Shown here in pieces: positions 1-11,379 of a stretch of DNA of 64,000 nt. The notes under the pieces are model-generated. The model was given only the letters and a program-made list of their open reading frames with translations, was not told where the DNA came from and searched no databases. Position numbers and translations under genes: made by a program. The stretch is from Locusta migratoria. Lineage: Eukaryota; Arthropoda; Insecta; Orthoptera; Acrididae. Position 1 is the first letter of the stretch. The number at the start of each line of letters is the position of its first letter. The stretch covers positions 280,128,154-280,192,153 of the forward strand of contig CM048747.1 of the NCBI GenBank assembly GCA_026315105.1. Direction: 5' to 3'.

Positions 1-2
1 TG

Positions 3-1062
3 ATCTGAACTCACAGTGAAGAAGAACTCCAGAATTTCCTCTCCAACCTCAACTCCTTTGGTCCCATCAAATTCACCTGGTCCTATTCAAAATCCCATGC
101 CACTTTCCTCGATGTCGACCTCCATCTATCCAACGGCCAACTACACACATCCGTCCACATCAAACCTACCAATAAACAACACTACCTGCATTATGACAGC
201 TGCCATCCTTTCCACATCAAACGTTCCCTTCCCTACAGCTTAGGTCTTCATGGCAAACGAGTCTGCTCCAGTCCTGAATCCCTGAACCAATACACCAATA
301 ACCTGATAATAGCCTTCACATCCCGCAGCTATCCTCCTGATCTGGTACAGAAGCAAATTGCCAGAGCCACTTCCTCATCCCCCCAATTTAAGAACCTTCA
401 ACAGAACTCCAGAAGTGCCCCTCTTGTCACCGGATACTTTCCAGGACTGGAGCGGACTCTGAATGTGGCTCTCCAGCAAGGATATGACTTCCTAAAATCC
501 TGCCCCGAAATGAGATCCATCCTTCATGACATCCTTCCTACTCCACCGAGAGTGTCTTTCCGCCGCCCACCTAACCTCCGTAACCTCCTAGTCCACCCCT
601 ATGAAATCCCCAAACCACCTTCCCTACCTTCTGGCTCCCACCCTTGTAACAACCCCTGTTGTAAAACCTGCCCTATGCACCCTTCCACCACCACTTACTC
701 CAGTCCCGTAACCCGGAAGGTGTACATGATCAAAGGCAGAGCCACTTGCAATAGTACCCACGTGATCTACCAACTGACATGCCTGCACTGTGAAGCGTTC
801 TATGTGGGAATGACCAGCAACAAACTGTCCATTCGCATTAATGGACACAGGCAGACAGTGTTTGTTGGTAACGAGGATCACCCTGTGGCTAAACATGCCT
901 TGGCGCACGGCCAGCACATCTTGGCACAGTGCTACACCGTCTGGGTTATCTGGATACTTCCCACTGACACCAATCCTTCAGAACTCCGGTGATGGGAACT
1001 AGCCCTTCAGCATATTCTCTCTTCCCGTTGCCCACCTCGTCTCAACCTCCGCTAAATTCGAA
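3..1062 (+). pseudogene. Penelope-like element, RT C-terminus plus GIY-YIG endonuclease
   Basis: This is a Penelope-like retroelement remnant cut by the window's left edge. One frame is open from about position 9 to 992. It starts with the RT-proximal pattern FTWSYSKSHATFLDVDL and continues to a GIY-YIG type endonuclease: HVIYQLTCLHCEAFYVG, then MTSNKLSIRINGHR (about 757-852). A Cys-rich stretch (NPCCKTCPMHP) precedes the GIY-YIG block, as is usual in this family. The family copies itself by target-primed reverse transcription, with the GIY-YIG domain nicking DNA. The frame hits a TGA at 990-992 but runs on with family-like residues (WELALQHILSSRCPPRLNLR), so one nonsense mutation probably splits the C-terminus. 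The RT catalytic core is outside the window. Its 3' tail follows directly. Confidence 0.88.
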
Positions 1063-1074
1063 TTCCCACCCACC

Positions 1075-1373
1075 ATCTTAACATCTTTGCCTTGGTTCTC
1101 TGGACAGAGCCTCTGCCTCAAGTGGCATCTCTGTCTAACTTCTAACTTCTTTCCTTTCTACAGTTCTACAGTATGTCTGCCTAAATGTACTTGTGTCTGT
1201 GTAAATGTGAGGGTGTGTGTGCATTTGTTTACCCTCCATTTTTTCCCTCAAGGTAAGTCTTTCCTGTCCCGGGATTGGAATGGCTCCTTACCCCCCTTCC
1301 TTAAAACCCTCATCATTTCCTTTTCCCTCTCCTTCCCTTCTGCCTGATGAAGCAGCTAGGCTGCGAAAGCTAG

Positions 1374-1409
<36 letters not shown>

Positions 1410-1500
1410 TGTGTGTTTATTTGTTGCTACCACTGCCTGTGCCCCTTCGCCTGGTAAGTGTACTTCATCTATATTTTTATGTATAAATATGAAATAGTTG
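1075..1500 (+). repeat. PLE 3' tail with hairpin motif and (TG)n
   Basis: Non-coding tail of the upstream Penelope-like element. It holds a pyrimidine-rich stretch, the phrase GGGATTGGAATGGCTCC and the structured motif at 1344-1370 (CTGATGA, a GCAG/CTGC stem, then CGAAAGC). A (TG)n tract follows at about 1375-1410. The same order of parts recurs in both arms of the foldback at 40.4-41.0 kb, which is why I call it one module. Confidence 0.7.
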
Positions 1501-1559
1501 AACACGGGAACGGCAAAAACTTTTAAGAACCCGCCACAAATAAAAACCCTAATCATGTG

Positions 1560-2300
1560 AATCTAACCCCACTCCAACTCAAGACAGCTCTACACATTCA
1601 CAAATCTGGCAGCTTGGAAGTGCCAGAAAAAAAAATCCAGTAGTCTGATAATCACTCTGCTTGTTGTCATTGCTTGTACAGGAAAAGGCCACACCTCAAG
1701 TGAGGAGATGCAGGAGACGGCGCAACTTATACATAACTCTGCATATACGCTCGAACCTGCTGATAGCTGCTTGAATGTACCTAAAGAGTACAGAGAAGGT
1801 ATCGTAGCCATGATGTCAAAACAAATTTGGCGTTCAATGAGATCTGTCATTTGCAACAATACTGAGAAATGATGTTAAAAAATTAAAAACATAGATACAA
1901 CTATTGGAAAATGCAAGCTTGCCTTATTCATCAATACAATTACCGCTTAGCTCTTCAATATTGTACAATTCAGAACCTAGCTTCTATGTTTAAAGATAAT
2001 GAAATTTATCATTTAAGCTCAGATTGCCAGCTGGAAATTTTCAGTTGCCAATGGCGAGGTGGCGACCGTAAATTTCGCACCATGATCTATGCCCATTAAT
2101 CTTAACTGATAATTTTACGGTGGCCATTGCGATGTACACGGCCAAATAGTATTTCCATGCTTGGGACAGAAGCATGTGACATTCAAAGGGAGGTTCTCAC
2201 CTTGATGGTATATGTTTTACCACTCAAAACCCCCATTCCTTCTGGACAAATCCACCATTAAACTCTCAGGTCTTCAAATCTCTTAAGATGCATGACTAGA
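1560..2300. other. Unassigned intergenic sequence
   Basis: I see no recognisable protein domain, RNA gene or terminal repeat here. The short ORFs lack family resemblance. Confidence 0.5.
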
Positions 2301-2307
2301 AGTTACT

Positions 2308-3320
2308 CTTCTACATCTACATCTACATACATACTCCGCAATTCACCGTAAGGTGCGTGGCGGAGGGTACACTGTACCACTACTAGGCATTTCCTTTCCT
2401 ATTCCACTCCCAAATTGAACGAGGAAAGAAAGAATGCCTATATGCCTCCGTACGAGCCCTAATTTCTCTTATCTTGTCTTTGTGATCTTTACGCGAAATG
2501 TAAGTAGGCGGCAGCAAGATCGTACTACACTCAGCTTCAAATTCCGGCCCTCTAAATTTACTTAACAGAAATTCACGAAAAGAAAGTCGTCTTTCTTCTA
2601 GCGATCCCCAATTGAGTTGCCGGAGCATTTCCGTGACACTCGCGCATTGGTCGAACCTACCGGTAACAAATCTAGCTGCTCGCCTCTGAACCGCCTCTAT
2701 GTCTTCCTTCAAACCGATCTGCTGCGGGTCCCAAATACTTGAGCAATACTCAAGACGTGGTCGTACAAGCGTTTTATACGCGGTCTCCTTTACAGGTGAA
2801 GTACATCTTCCCAAAATTCTCCCAATAAACCGAAGTCTGCTGTCCGCCTTACTCACAACTGTCCTTACATGCTCGTTCCATTTCATATCGCTCTGCAATG
2901 TTACGCCTAGATATTTGAACGACGCGACCGCATCAAGAAGCTCACTACTGATGCTGTATTCGAACATTATAGGATTGTTTTTTCTACTCATGCGCATCAC
3001 CTTACATTTTTCTACATTGAGAGCTAGCTGCCATTCTTCGCACCAACTAGAAATTTTGTCTAAGTCAACCTGTATGCTATTACAGTCAGTTACAGACGAC
3101 ACCCTTCCATACACCACAGCATCATCAGCAAACAGCCGCAAATTACAACTTACTCTGTCCATCAGATCATTTATATAGATAGAAAATAATAGCGGTCCTA
3201 TCACACTCCCCTGGGGCACGCCTGACGATACACTCGTCTCTGATGAACACTCGCCGTCGAGAACAACGTACTGCGTTCTATTACTTAGGAAGTCTTCCAG
3301 CCAGTCACAAATCTTCCCCC
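2308..3320 (-). pseudogene. 5'-truncated LINE, RT C-terminal half
   Basis: Non-LTR retrotransposon fragment read on the minus strand. The frame is open from about 3318 to 2383. It contains the RT palm motif SSGVPQGSVIGPLLF and an intact catalytic FADDAVVYG box, then the thumb region (FKYLGVTLQSDMKWNEHV) and the terminal AVQRRAARFV block. No stop interrupts this stretch, so the copy is fairly young or was 5' truncated on insertion. The endonuclease and RT fingers are missing. The 3' end runs into a repeated TAGATG-type tail (2308-2340 on the + strand reads as repeated ACATCT), a typical LINE end. The Jockey/CR1 side of the LINE tree is most likely; the exact clade is not settled. Confidence 0.87.
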
Positions 3321-3329
3321 TTCATCCTG

Positions 3330-4840
3330 TCCAATAACTCACCAATGACATGGCTTTCTGAGTGACTTATCTGTAACTTCACGCAGTTCGAAAACCTCAC
3401 CAGTTTTTCCTTTGGCCTCTGAACTTCCCTGTAACCCTTCTGCCAAAAAAAGTCTCACTGGCTCTGAATTCTAGTGCTTTATCATGTCTTATCAATGTAC
3501 TCTCTTCCCTCCACATAGACAGTATTTTTTAACAACTCAGATAATCTGTAATTTGTACCTGTGCTTTTATTATACCAAAAGGAAAAGTCATTTGAAAAAC
3601 CTAACTAACTGCGGGACAAGATTGCTGCCTAGTACATATCACAAGGTAACAAAAAATTTAAAAGTAATGATACAGCCATACTAAAACAGCAAAATGGTTT
3701 ATTAACGTTTCAAAAGTATTAGTGACTGAACAGTGCATAAACTTTATCAGTGCTTAAACTTGCAAAATTTCCAAGGGGACGGGAGTTAGAATAGGACGAC
3801 ATTTTAGCAGACAAGCACGGAATTAAGAAATGCAACCCATACGCAAGCTATGAATGTAATCCTTATTTAATTATGGTATATCAAAAGTCATATGACTAGA
3901 TATATCATGAGCATTCATACAAATTTGCCTAGGCAAGTGTAAGGGGATTCTCTACAATTGCAAATTTTGATAAAAATGAAACCAAACAATTATGATGTCC
4001 CAGAATAACATCTCACTTTTACAAGAGTATGTGGATTCTCTAAAAACTCTATACTCTAGAATCCAGTGGAGTAGAGGAGAGGGAGAATGGCTCTTCTTAA
4101 CCACCCCCCCCCCCCCTTTTCTTCACACTTTTATGTACCGGTAATGAAATTAGCTTCCCTGAAAGAAAATACATTTAATGTTGATCTGTAACTATCCCCA
4201 GTTCCAGGTTAAGTTAGTAGATAATAGTTTGGATGTGAGGTGTCAAGCCAAAAGATTTGAAAGTAACAAAACCAGATGTATCAAAGCAAGTTATGCTAAA
4301 ATGCAACAGACTATCACACGGTTGAAACTAAAACTTAATATGTATTTCACACACAAATCTGCTGTACCACACTGTTAGTTTCCCATAAATAGCTCGTGGG
4401 ACAAATTAACAACATAAACATTGGGTTACGAGAAAGTGAAGCCATTTGTAAGATTCTAACCACATGAGTTAGAAATTGTGGTTAATAACAGAATCCTGTA
4501 ACAGCAGATGTCCTTGAAGCCCCATCAAGCCCCAAAAATAACATCTAATCTCTTGATAAGCAGCAGCTAAAATACATAAAGATAATAGGTATTACTCACA
4601 ACCAAACTGTTGCTTCCCAACCTAACCTAGACCGTGGGCTATGCTACATATCAGTCTGACGCCACTGCCACTTTTCACATTTCTTGGCTTTGCCAAAATT
4701 AATCACACCACAGAACCTATATTCTGCCTACTTGAACACATTACAAATCAATTACCACCAACACCAACATTAAGTACACTACAAGAAGTGCACAGATTAA
4801 AAGACAACTTACCAAACATATCTTCCAACATATCACACCG
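3330..4840. other. Unassigned intergenic sequence with C-tract
   Basis: Nothing recognisable as a gene. A homopolymer of 13 C lies at 4104-4116. The rest is AT-rich unique-looking sequence. Confidence 0.5.
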
Positions 4841-4966
4841 GAGTCCCCCCCCCCCTCCACACACACACACACACACAAAGGACATAAACAAAGATTTTAA
4901 AAATAAAAAACACTAACACAAAAAATAAATTTCACACTCAAGCACATACGCCCCCCCCCCCCCCCC
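4841..4966. repeat. C-tracts and (CA)n low complexity
   Basis: Two C runs (4845-4855 and 4951-4966) flank a short CA repeat. Reading frames across it are repeat artefacts. Confidence 0.85.
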
Positions 4967-5013
4967 AAGCATGACTTTTGTTAGCTTCATAAGTAGCTGA
5001 AATCAGCATAATT

Positions 5014-5302
5014 GAAGACCGTGATACAACCCATTGGCTTTGACCAACGACGTCATATCAGAGTCTCATAAGTTACATTATGTAGATACACCAACTAGCT
5101 AAACAAACACTATCAACGAATATATACATACGGGACTCTCTGTTAACCTATACCTAACTATCAGAGAGAAGTTACAGATCACTTTTTAAACACAAAATCG
5201 TAATCTATAATGTATGTTCTGCTTGTAAACAAACTGTTGTCTTTAACTCAGACATGATGTCATTGGTCAAAGCCGACAGGTCTTATTGCGGACTTCAATT
5301 GA
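5014..5302. mobile_element. Small inverted-repeat (MITE-like) element
   Basis: Two inverted arms of about 60 bp, at roughly 5014-5076 and 5236-5302, share the core GGCTTTGACCAA and diverge by scattered substitutions (for example AATTGAAGaCCG versus AATTGAAGtCCG). No coding sequence lies between them. The size and structure fit a non-autonomous DNA transposon. No clear target-site duplication was found, so the outer edges are uncertain. Confidence 0.55.
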
Positions 5303-5829
5303 CTCTGACGTCTTTTACACCAAACAAAAATCAGCTATAACACCAGGCAGCTGAAGTACTGAAATAATCTTATTGCAGCCAACATAGTCTTCCCCCAATG
5401 TGTCATGCAGTGAGAAAGAATTAAACTTATTCGTCGTACCATCCTATCAAAGACAAAATAATAAAACACACTCAATCTCCCATTACAGAACGTAAATATA
5501 AATCCCACATTCATTGCAAAGCAATGTGTTGATCTAAGGATCTTCACATCCACTACGCCGATTTGTTTACAAACCATAAAGAGAAAGCTATTTGTTATTG
5601 GCCCCGCAAACGCGACTGCCAATTGGCTCCGGCGCCGTTGCCAACGTCCAAACATGAAACACCACTCGCGGACTCTTAAACTGCACTTCAGCCAATTATA
5701 GAATAAATGGGAAACATCATACAACTACAAAGCCTTAGTAACAGACACATGGCAGAAAAAACCATCATCTATCTCACTTCCAAAAATAAGAAAACAACTT
5801 TAAGAGAAGCAACCAAAAATGTCCTAATA

Positions 5830-5935
5830 TTTGTAAAATCTATGAGACCAAACTGCAGTGTTCATTAGTCCCTAGACTCACAAACTACTTTCACTAACTT
5901 CCGCTAATGACACACACATCTTTGCATGAGGTAGC
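5830..5935 (-). repeat. tRNA-derived SINE, partial copy
   Basis: Matches the non-tRNA part of the SINE at 59.0-59.2 kb and 15.0-15.2 kb: a TAAAATCTATGAGACC-type start, then 'cacacacatct' and 'catgagg'. The tRNA-like head is lost beyond about 5935. Confidence 0.6.
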
Positions 5936-6125
5936 AGCCACACGCTCCACAGTGAAGCTCCTTATAGCACACAGGTATTTCCACTTGGCAGAGAGAAGCA
6001 AGCATAGCACATAAAAACAAAGAATGCACACACAATATGGACAGTACAGGTAAATACAACTGCTAACCACTTCACTTCCACCACAAGAAAGTGCCAAAAC
6101 ATGCCTACACACACCACCTGTAAAC

Positions 6126-6249
<124 letters not shown>

Positions 6250-6259
6250 ATACATCTTT

Positions 6260-8860
6260 GTGGTGAACTGCAAAGTAACACCATAACAAAGCTGAATTAT
6301 GGCCATTTGGGACAGCAAAATGTTCAGATGACCTCTGGCCCAAACTGGAAAACATATAGTTCCAGTCCTTGATTGGCACAAATTTCACTTTTCACCACTG
6401 AATTAATAGAAAAAAAATTATATCACATCCTGGCAGTTTTACTTGTTTTTGTTGACAACATCAAGGTGGAAAATCCTTGCCAAGACGTTAATATTAGAAA
6501 TACAAACCACATAGAATAGCTTGATTCGTGTTTTGTACATACCATCAAGTAAATAAATAGGTAATGCTGTTCCTACTCTATGGTTGACGAGTTCTTGTAT
6601 TGTATGTACCCTGTCCAGTCATTAAATTCACATGTAGGCCTACCCCAATCCATTCACTAAACTAACTACTCATGTTTAAAAAAATAATAATAATAAAATA
6701 AATAGATAAAAAAAAATCCAAAATTGGCACACTATGCTGCTGCTGTCACAATCAAAATTTAACCTGTAAAATCAAACAACTGTCTAACATAAAACCCTTT
6801 AAAATAAAAAGAGATAAAATACTTTAAAGCAAATATAAATGTCAAAATGAAGATTGCTTCTACTCCTACTCATTCACAAATAATTTGAGGTATGCACAGT
6901 ACTGGTAATACGCTCCCCCCTCTCCCCCACCCAAAGAACACACACACACACACACACACAAGTAGGAATTGCCAAACAATACATTCCAGTCATTTAAGTG
7001 TGGACATTAAACAACTGATAAAGTTTTAGGAGATTATAAATACCTAAATGTCTACTCAGGACAAAACTTGATAAGCTAGTTAGAAAATTATCCTTCTGCT
7101 TTCAAAATAATAATTCAAAGCTGCCAGAGAAAGTAACTGTAAATTGATGTCCAGTTTACAATGAAGAATAATGTGAAATATTAAACAAGATCAAAACAAT
7201 ATGAGATTTGTGGGTAAACAATGTAGAACAAGCTACTTAATTTCACAACTATCCAATAGACTTTGCTCTTAGCCCTTTCTCTCTTCCATGTTTTGCATTA
7301 AAGCATGCCAGCAAATCTCATAATGAATACAACTGCACAGTGAACATCAAAATAAACTTATAATGGGCAGAAAAGTACTAGATGAAGGTAATTACACTTT
7401 TTTCATTTTTAAAAAAGACACAACACAGAACAAAAATTTACCATAATAATTCATTCAGTTGGTCGATCATTCCAATTATTAGCCATTCAGTTTCATAACA
7501 CTCTCAGCATATATTATATTTGTGTGACGTTACTACACTATTGGAAAAATCAACATACCACATTTAAGAGAATCTGCTGAGAGAAAATCATCTGCAAATT
7601 TCTGTACCTAGCCGATTGAGCATGTTCAGAAGCAAGTAAAACCATACACATGCACACACATGTAGAAACTCTAACTTGGTAGTACAACACTAAACGGTTT
7701 TGTAGATGTATAATTGGTGTGAGAGTCTAGTTATGGTAGCCGTTCACTGAAGCATTCGGAATTCCATTTAACGTTCAGCTCTGTGTAAATAAAGCAATAA
7801 AGAAACTGAAATTATGGTAATGCTGATGTTCCTACTAGCTAATGAATGACGAGACAGTCCACACATTTTTCCAAAAGAGCCAGCTTTTGTGGTTTACTCA
7901 CATAAGAGTGAATTTTGTTTGGATGGCTGACAAAACGTCTGTAACTTTTATCGAGAATATTACTGAAAATCTGCTTTATATTTCTCTTTGTTTACAACTT
8001 GTTCTTGTCTAATACACAGAAACTGCACAAATATGAATACAAATATATGCATATTCAGTATCTGACACACTATCTGCAACTGTTATGGTGTATTTTGACA
8101 GCTAGTATGTACATAAGGTAAGAGAGCAATACACAATAAATCACATGTTTTGCGACTACGTAAGGATGTTTGCTGGAGGCAAGATAAAGGCATGAACTTC
8201 TCGAATAGTGAGACTTCACTTTCAATTAGATTCACTCCCTATTTCCCATACTGAAAGCTTTATAAGCTAACCTATATCATCGCTCTATTTAAAGGCCAAG
8301 CTACGAATCCATTTCTTTTTGTTACGGTTTTGTTAATAGTTAAAAGTTGAATCCATGCTTACAAATTTTATTTAAAATCGTCATACCGATTTCACGAAGT
8401 TTTTTATCTTGTTAATGGGGTCGCTTCATTTTCGTCATTCAGTTATCCCCATGACCCCCTACTTCGACTCCAAAATATGGCTGCCACACCTAACCATCAA
8501 AGGAATTGTGGGAGTGTGCAGTCAGAAATGTAAACAATATTGCCAAGTTGCCTGTTGTCTGCAAATTAAATTAGATAAAATCTTCATAAACTAATCTCAT
8601 AAGGGTTGTGTTGCGAGATATAAAGCTATTAGCAACTATTAAAGCTAGAAAACTCCTATATACTTACTAGAACAGTTTTAACATTAAAATTCAGTTTTCA
8701 ATTTTATTATACAAACCATACATATTTATTGCAAAATACACGTTGTATTCTTGTAGACTGTTACTTCGCCTCGGTGAATAATAACCCCATAACAGCGAGC
8801 AAAACTGTAATTATACAGAGGTCCAATTTGGCAACACTGAACACCTTTCAACCCGGATAC
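6260..8860. other. Unassigned AT-rich upstream intergenic region
   Basis: No gene or clear element, apart from a copy of the dispersed repeat at about 6565-6650 and a (CA)n tract near 6941-6960. This is the upstream flank of the lines gene and may carry regulatory DNA, but I cannot point to a site. Confidence 0.45.
6565..6650 (+). repeat. Dispersed repeat, copy 1
   Basis: Contains TAATGCTGTTCCTACTCTAT, then GGTTGACGAGTTCTTG and a CCCTGTCCAGT block. The same order recurs at 12945, 14500 and 28715 on the + strand and near 13890 and 14330 on the - strand. Confidence 0.6.
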
Positions 8861-9137
8861 CTATATATTTACTCTTAAATCAAAGTAAAATATGTGCTGG
8901 TCGTTGATATTCGTGTGAGAAATACCACTGAGGGTGCCTGACCCAATTTTTTTTGTAATGTTTATGTTTCTATTTACATTGTGAACCTTCGTTACGGCTA
9001 TATTTGTAGGCGTGAATAATTATGAACATAAAATGTATGTAGATGACAGCGTCATATTGTTCATGATGGTGGGTTGTTGTGGATTTGTGATATGGACTGT
9101 GAATTTGTGGTCGACAACTTCGTCAAGAAAGTAAAAA

Positions 9138-9470
9138 ATGTATCGTTATTACGTAGGTACTTGTCTACCGTACGACAATTTGACAGAATCTATGTCATTA
9201 AAACGACTTTCATGGAGAAGATTTGAAAATCTGTTTACGCGCCTGACGAGTTTGTTTCAGTTCGCTATGCCTGTGATGAGATTGGCAGATTCGGTGAGTA
9301 GTCATTGTCTGAAATTGTTTCAGAACTAATTTGTTATATTGTATCTCTAGTAGTCGATAATCTCTCTTCTGAGTGTGTGTATAGTATTAATTACAGTCCC
9401 TTCTTTGCAGATTTTGGTGGCTCCTGTGCTAGACCACTTCAAGTTTGTTGAACTTGAGTTACAGAAATGA
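9138..9470 (+). other. lines 5' leader: spliced upstream ORF
   Basis: An ATG at 9138 opens 52 codons up to 9293. GTGAGT follows, a good splice donor. At 9401-9410 is TTCTTTGCAG, a good acceptor. Joining 9293 to 9411 keeps frame and gives a 71-codon ORF ending at TGA 9468-9470, just before the main coding region. It is in a different frame from the lines ORF, and TAG at 9430-9432 blocks the lines frame in this exon, so it cannot be the N-terminus of that protein. I infer a 5' leader with an upstream ORF. It could also be a separate microprotein. No domain recognised. Confidence 0.45.
9294..9410 (+). other. Probable 5'UTR intron of lines
   Basis: 117 bp between a GTGAGT donor and a pyrimidine-biased TTCTTTGCAG acceptor. 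It is predicted from splice signals only and needs transcript support. Confidence 0.5.
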
Positions 9471-9612
9471 CAACGGAAACGCAGAGGATTACTTCATGCA
9501 ACAGTATGTTTACCGCGAGGCTGAATATCACCTTAAATTTACCACACTAGGGGAATTTAAAGTGACTTTCATGGTCCTTAAAAGGACATCTTTAGTACCT
9601 TCGGTACCAACA

Positions 9613-11379
9613 ATGGGTGAGCCTGTAAAGAAAAAGCAAAGAGTTGATGAAATAACTGACATAAATTTGCAAAGTGACTGTGATACAACTGTGGAAGAGG
9701 AGTTGGCTGTAATTCAGCAACACATTCTGAATCAGTGTTTGTGTCCTGTGTCAGAAACATGTTTGTGGAAACCTTTTCAAGGAGTGAAGCTTGTATCTGA
9801 AGAACAGGGAGATTATCGCATACCAGTGCTCTCCGAATGGAGTCGTGATCGTATCCTGTTGTTTGTTAGCATTCTACAGCTGCTATGTGAAGTCGCTATT
9901 AAACAAAATTCAAAGGGAACTCTGTGTAGTCGAATTGGTGAAATATGTGACGTTTTAGTGAGGAATGAATATGGTTTGATTGAGCAGCTCATCGACTTTT
10001 CTTCCCACCCAGATCCTTTTGTATGCTTTGCTGCTAGCAGAGCGTTATCAGCCTTTTTAATAGTGTCTAAATCACATGTTAATCCTTCGTGGCTAGAAAG
10101 TCTAACTGAAAATATTCTCATTACAACATTGCCTCAGAAGATAAATTTCTCTTTGGAAGTAATTAAACATGTTGTTGAATGGAAAGACATTGATAACCAT
10201 CCATTAGAAGACAATAGTGAGGATAGGCCACCAACTGGTTGTGTTGTTACAAGTTTATCTGATCCTGAAAGCTTGGACACTAGCCAGGTAAAATGTTTGT
10301 GTATAAAAGCACTAGAATCTAAGTGGCCAGCAGTAGTCAGAAAATTTGACGGACTGATTGCATCATACTCTAACGAACATGAATCCTCCATCATAACATT
10401 CCTTGGCTTGTGGGAAGCAATTATCTCAGTTAAAGCAAATCTGTCTGTAGTCGACACAAAGCCTTTCTATGCCCACCTAGACAGCTTTGTAGGACTGCTC
10501 AATTCAGCTGTTCCTGCGGGTATTTGGAAACATTTGTTAGCACTATTCAATGAAGTTCTTTGTTATGGCAGTACCCTTGCATTGCAGGATATATTGGCTG
10601 AAGAACCTTGTGCACTGGCTCATTTGGTGGTGCGGAGTGTAAAAGACTGGCATTTGTTAGATACTCTTCCATATCGTGGTGGTAGTGGAAGGTTTGGTGG
10701 TGGTGCAGGTGATGGTGATCGCCCATTACTGCAGAAAATGGTTTTGTTGGTGCTGAAGAGTGTTGCTGTGACTGTGAAGGAAACAAGGTGTGATAGCTCA
10801 AGTGACAGTTCTCTTGGTTCAGAAGCAGATGATGTGGACGCTGACATGGCTGTAATTGAACGAAGTATTAGAGAAGTGCTCCGTCAGTTGGACAACTGTG
10901 TTAAGACCCTACTTCCATTTCATCCTGAAACACCTCTTGCACAGTGGGTTGTTCAGCTATTTACAGACCAAGATGATGCCTTAATTGAAGGAATGGTGTG
11001 CTGTTTGGATGTAGCTGTAGGTTTATTTTATCGAAGCAGTACTCAGGTTGACTTAGGGCGCACATTGAGTCCAGGAACAACTTTTGTACAGTTTCTTAGA
11101 GCTGTTTCTCATGATCCAGATGTGCTTCTGGATCTCCTTGTCTCGAATGAGACTTGTTTTCTACTGTACCTGTTACGCTTGTTGAAGTTCATACGTCGAA
11201 ATTGGGAGGACTTTGTTGCTTGTTGTGGTCGAGAACTGGATGATACAATGTCTGTTCTAATAAGATTGCGCCTTGCCATTGACAGGCTTGTGTCCAAAGC
11301 ACTGTTCCCATATAATATTAATCCTGTGCTGAGGTTGTTAGAAAAGTGTGAACAGATGTATGAAGTTAATGACAGCTAG
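9613..11379 (+). CDS. lin: Protein Lines homolog (LINS1 family)
   Basis: The one clear host gene. In Drosophila, Lines is a segment-polarity regulator that modifies Wingless output and controls the Odd-skipped family factor Bowl, being itself antagonised by Drumstick; the human relative is LINS1. The match rests on two C-terminal blocks: LLDLLVSNETCFLLYLLRLL then KFIRRNWEDF, and LRLAIDRLVSKALFPYNINP before the end. An N-terminal block, SSHPDPFVCFAASRALSAFL, fits the helical-repeat part of the family. PVKKKQR at residues 4-10 looks like a nuclear signal. An acidic Ser/Asp run (SSSDSSLGSEADDVDADM) lies near residues 396-413, and Gly-rich GGSGRFGGGAGDGD near 357-370. I choose ATG 9613 (588 aa) because it has A at -3 and G at +4; in-frame ATGs at 9496 (627 aa) and 9571 have weak context. 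The coding part is a single open exon. The start is less certain than the identity. Confidence 0.9.
   Translation: MGEPVKKKQRVDEITDINLQSDCDTTVEEELAVIQQHILNQCLCPVSETCLWKPFQGVKLVSEEQGDYRIPVLSEWSRDRILLFVSILQLLCEVAIKQNSKGTLCSRIGEICDVLVRNEYGLIEQLIDFSSHPDPFVCFAASRALSAFLIVSKSHVNPSWLESLTENILITTLPQKINFSLEVIKHVVEWKDIDNHPLEDNSEDRPPTGCVVTSLSDPESLDTSQVKCLCIKALESKWPAVVRKFDGLIASYSNEHESSIITFLGLWEAIISVKANLSVVDTKPFYAHLDSFVGLLNSAVPAGIWKHLLALFNEVLCYGSTLALQDILAEEPCALAHLVVRSVKDWHLLDTLPYRGGSGRFGGGAGDGDRPLLQKMVLLVLKSVAVTVKETRCDSSSDSSLGSEADDVDADMAVIERSIREVLRQLDNCVKTLLPFHPETPLAQWVVQLFTDQDDALIEGMVCCLDVAVGLFYRSSTQVDLGRTLSPGTTFVQFLRAVSHDPDVLLDLLVSNETCFLLYLLRLLKFIRRNWEDFVACCGRELDDTMSVLIRLRLAIDRLVSKALFPYNINPVLRLLEKCEQMYEVNDS

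Noticed and set aside
1344..1370. Confident call of an active hammerhead ribozyme
   Set aside because: One extra base after CTGATGA and weak stems I and III; kept only as a hammerhead-like motif finding.
5335..5724. 129-aa minus-strand ORF
   Set aside because: No family resemblance, no supporting context, composition like random sequence.
9578..11297. Five minus-strand ORFs of 60-107 aa inside the lines gene
   Set aside because: They are antisense shadows of a well-supported coding region.
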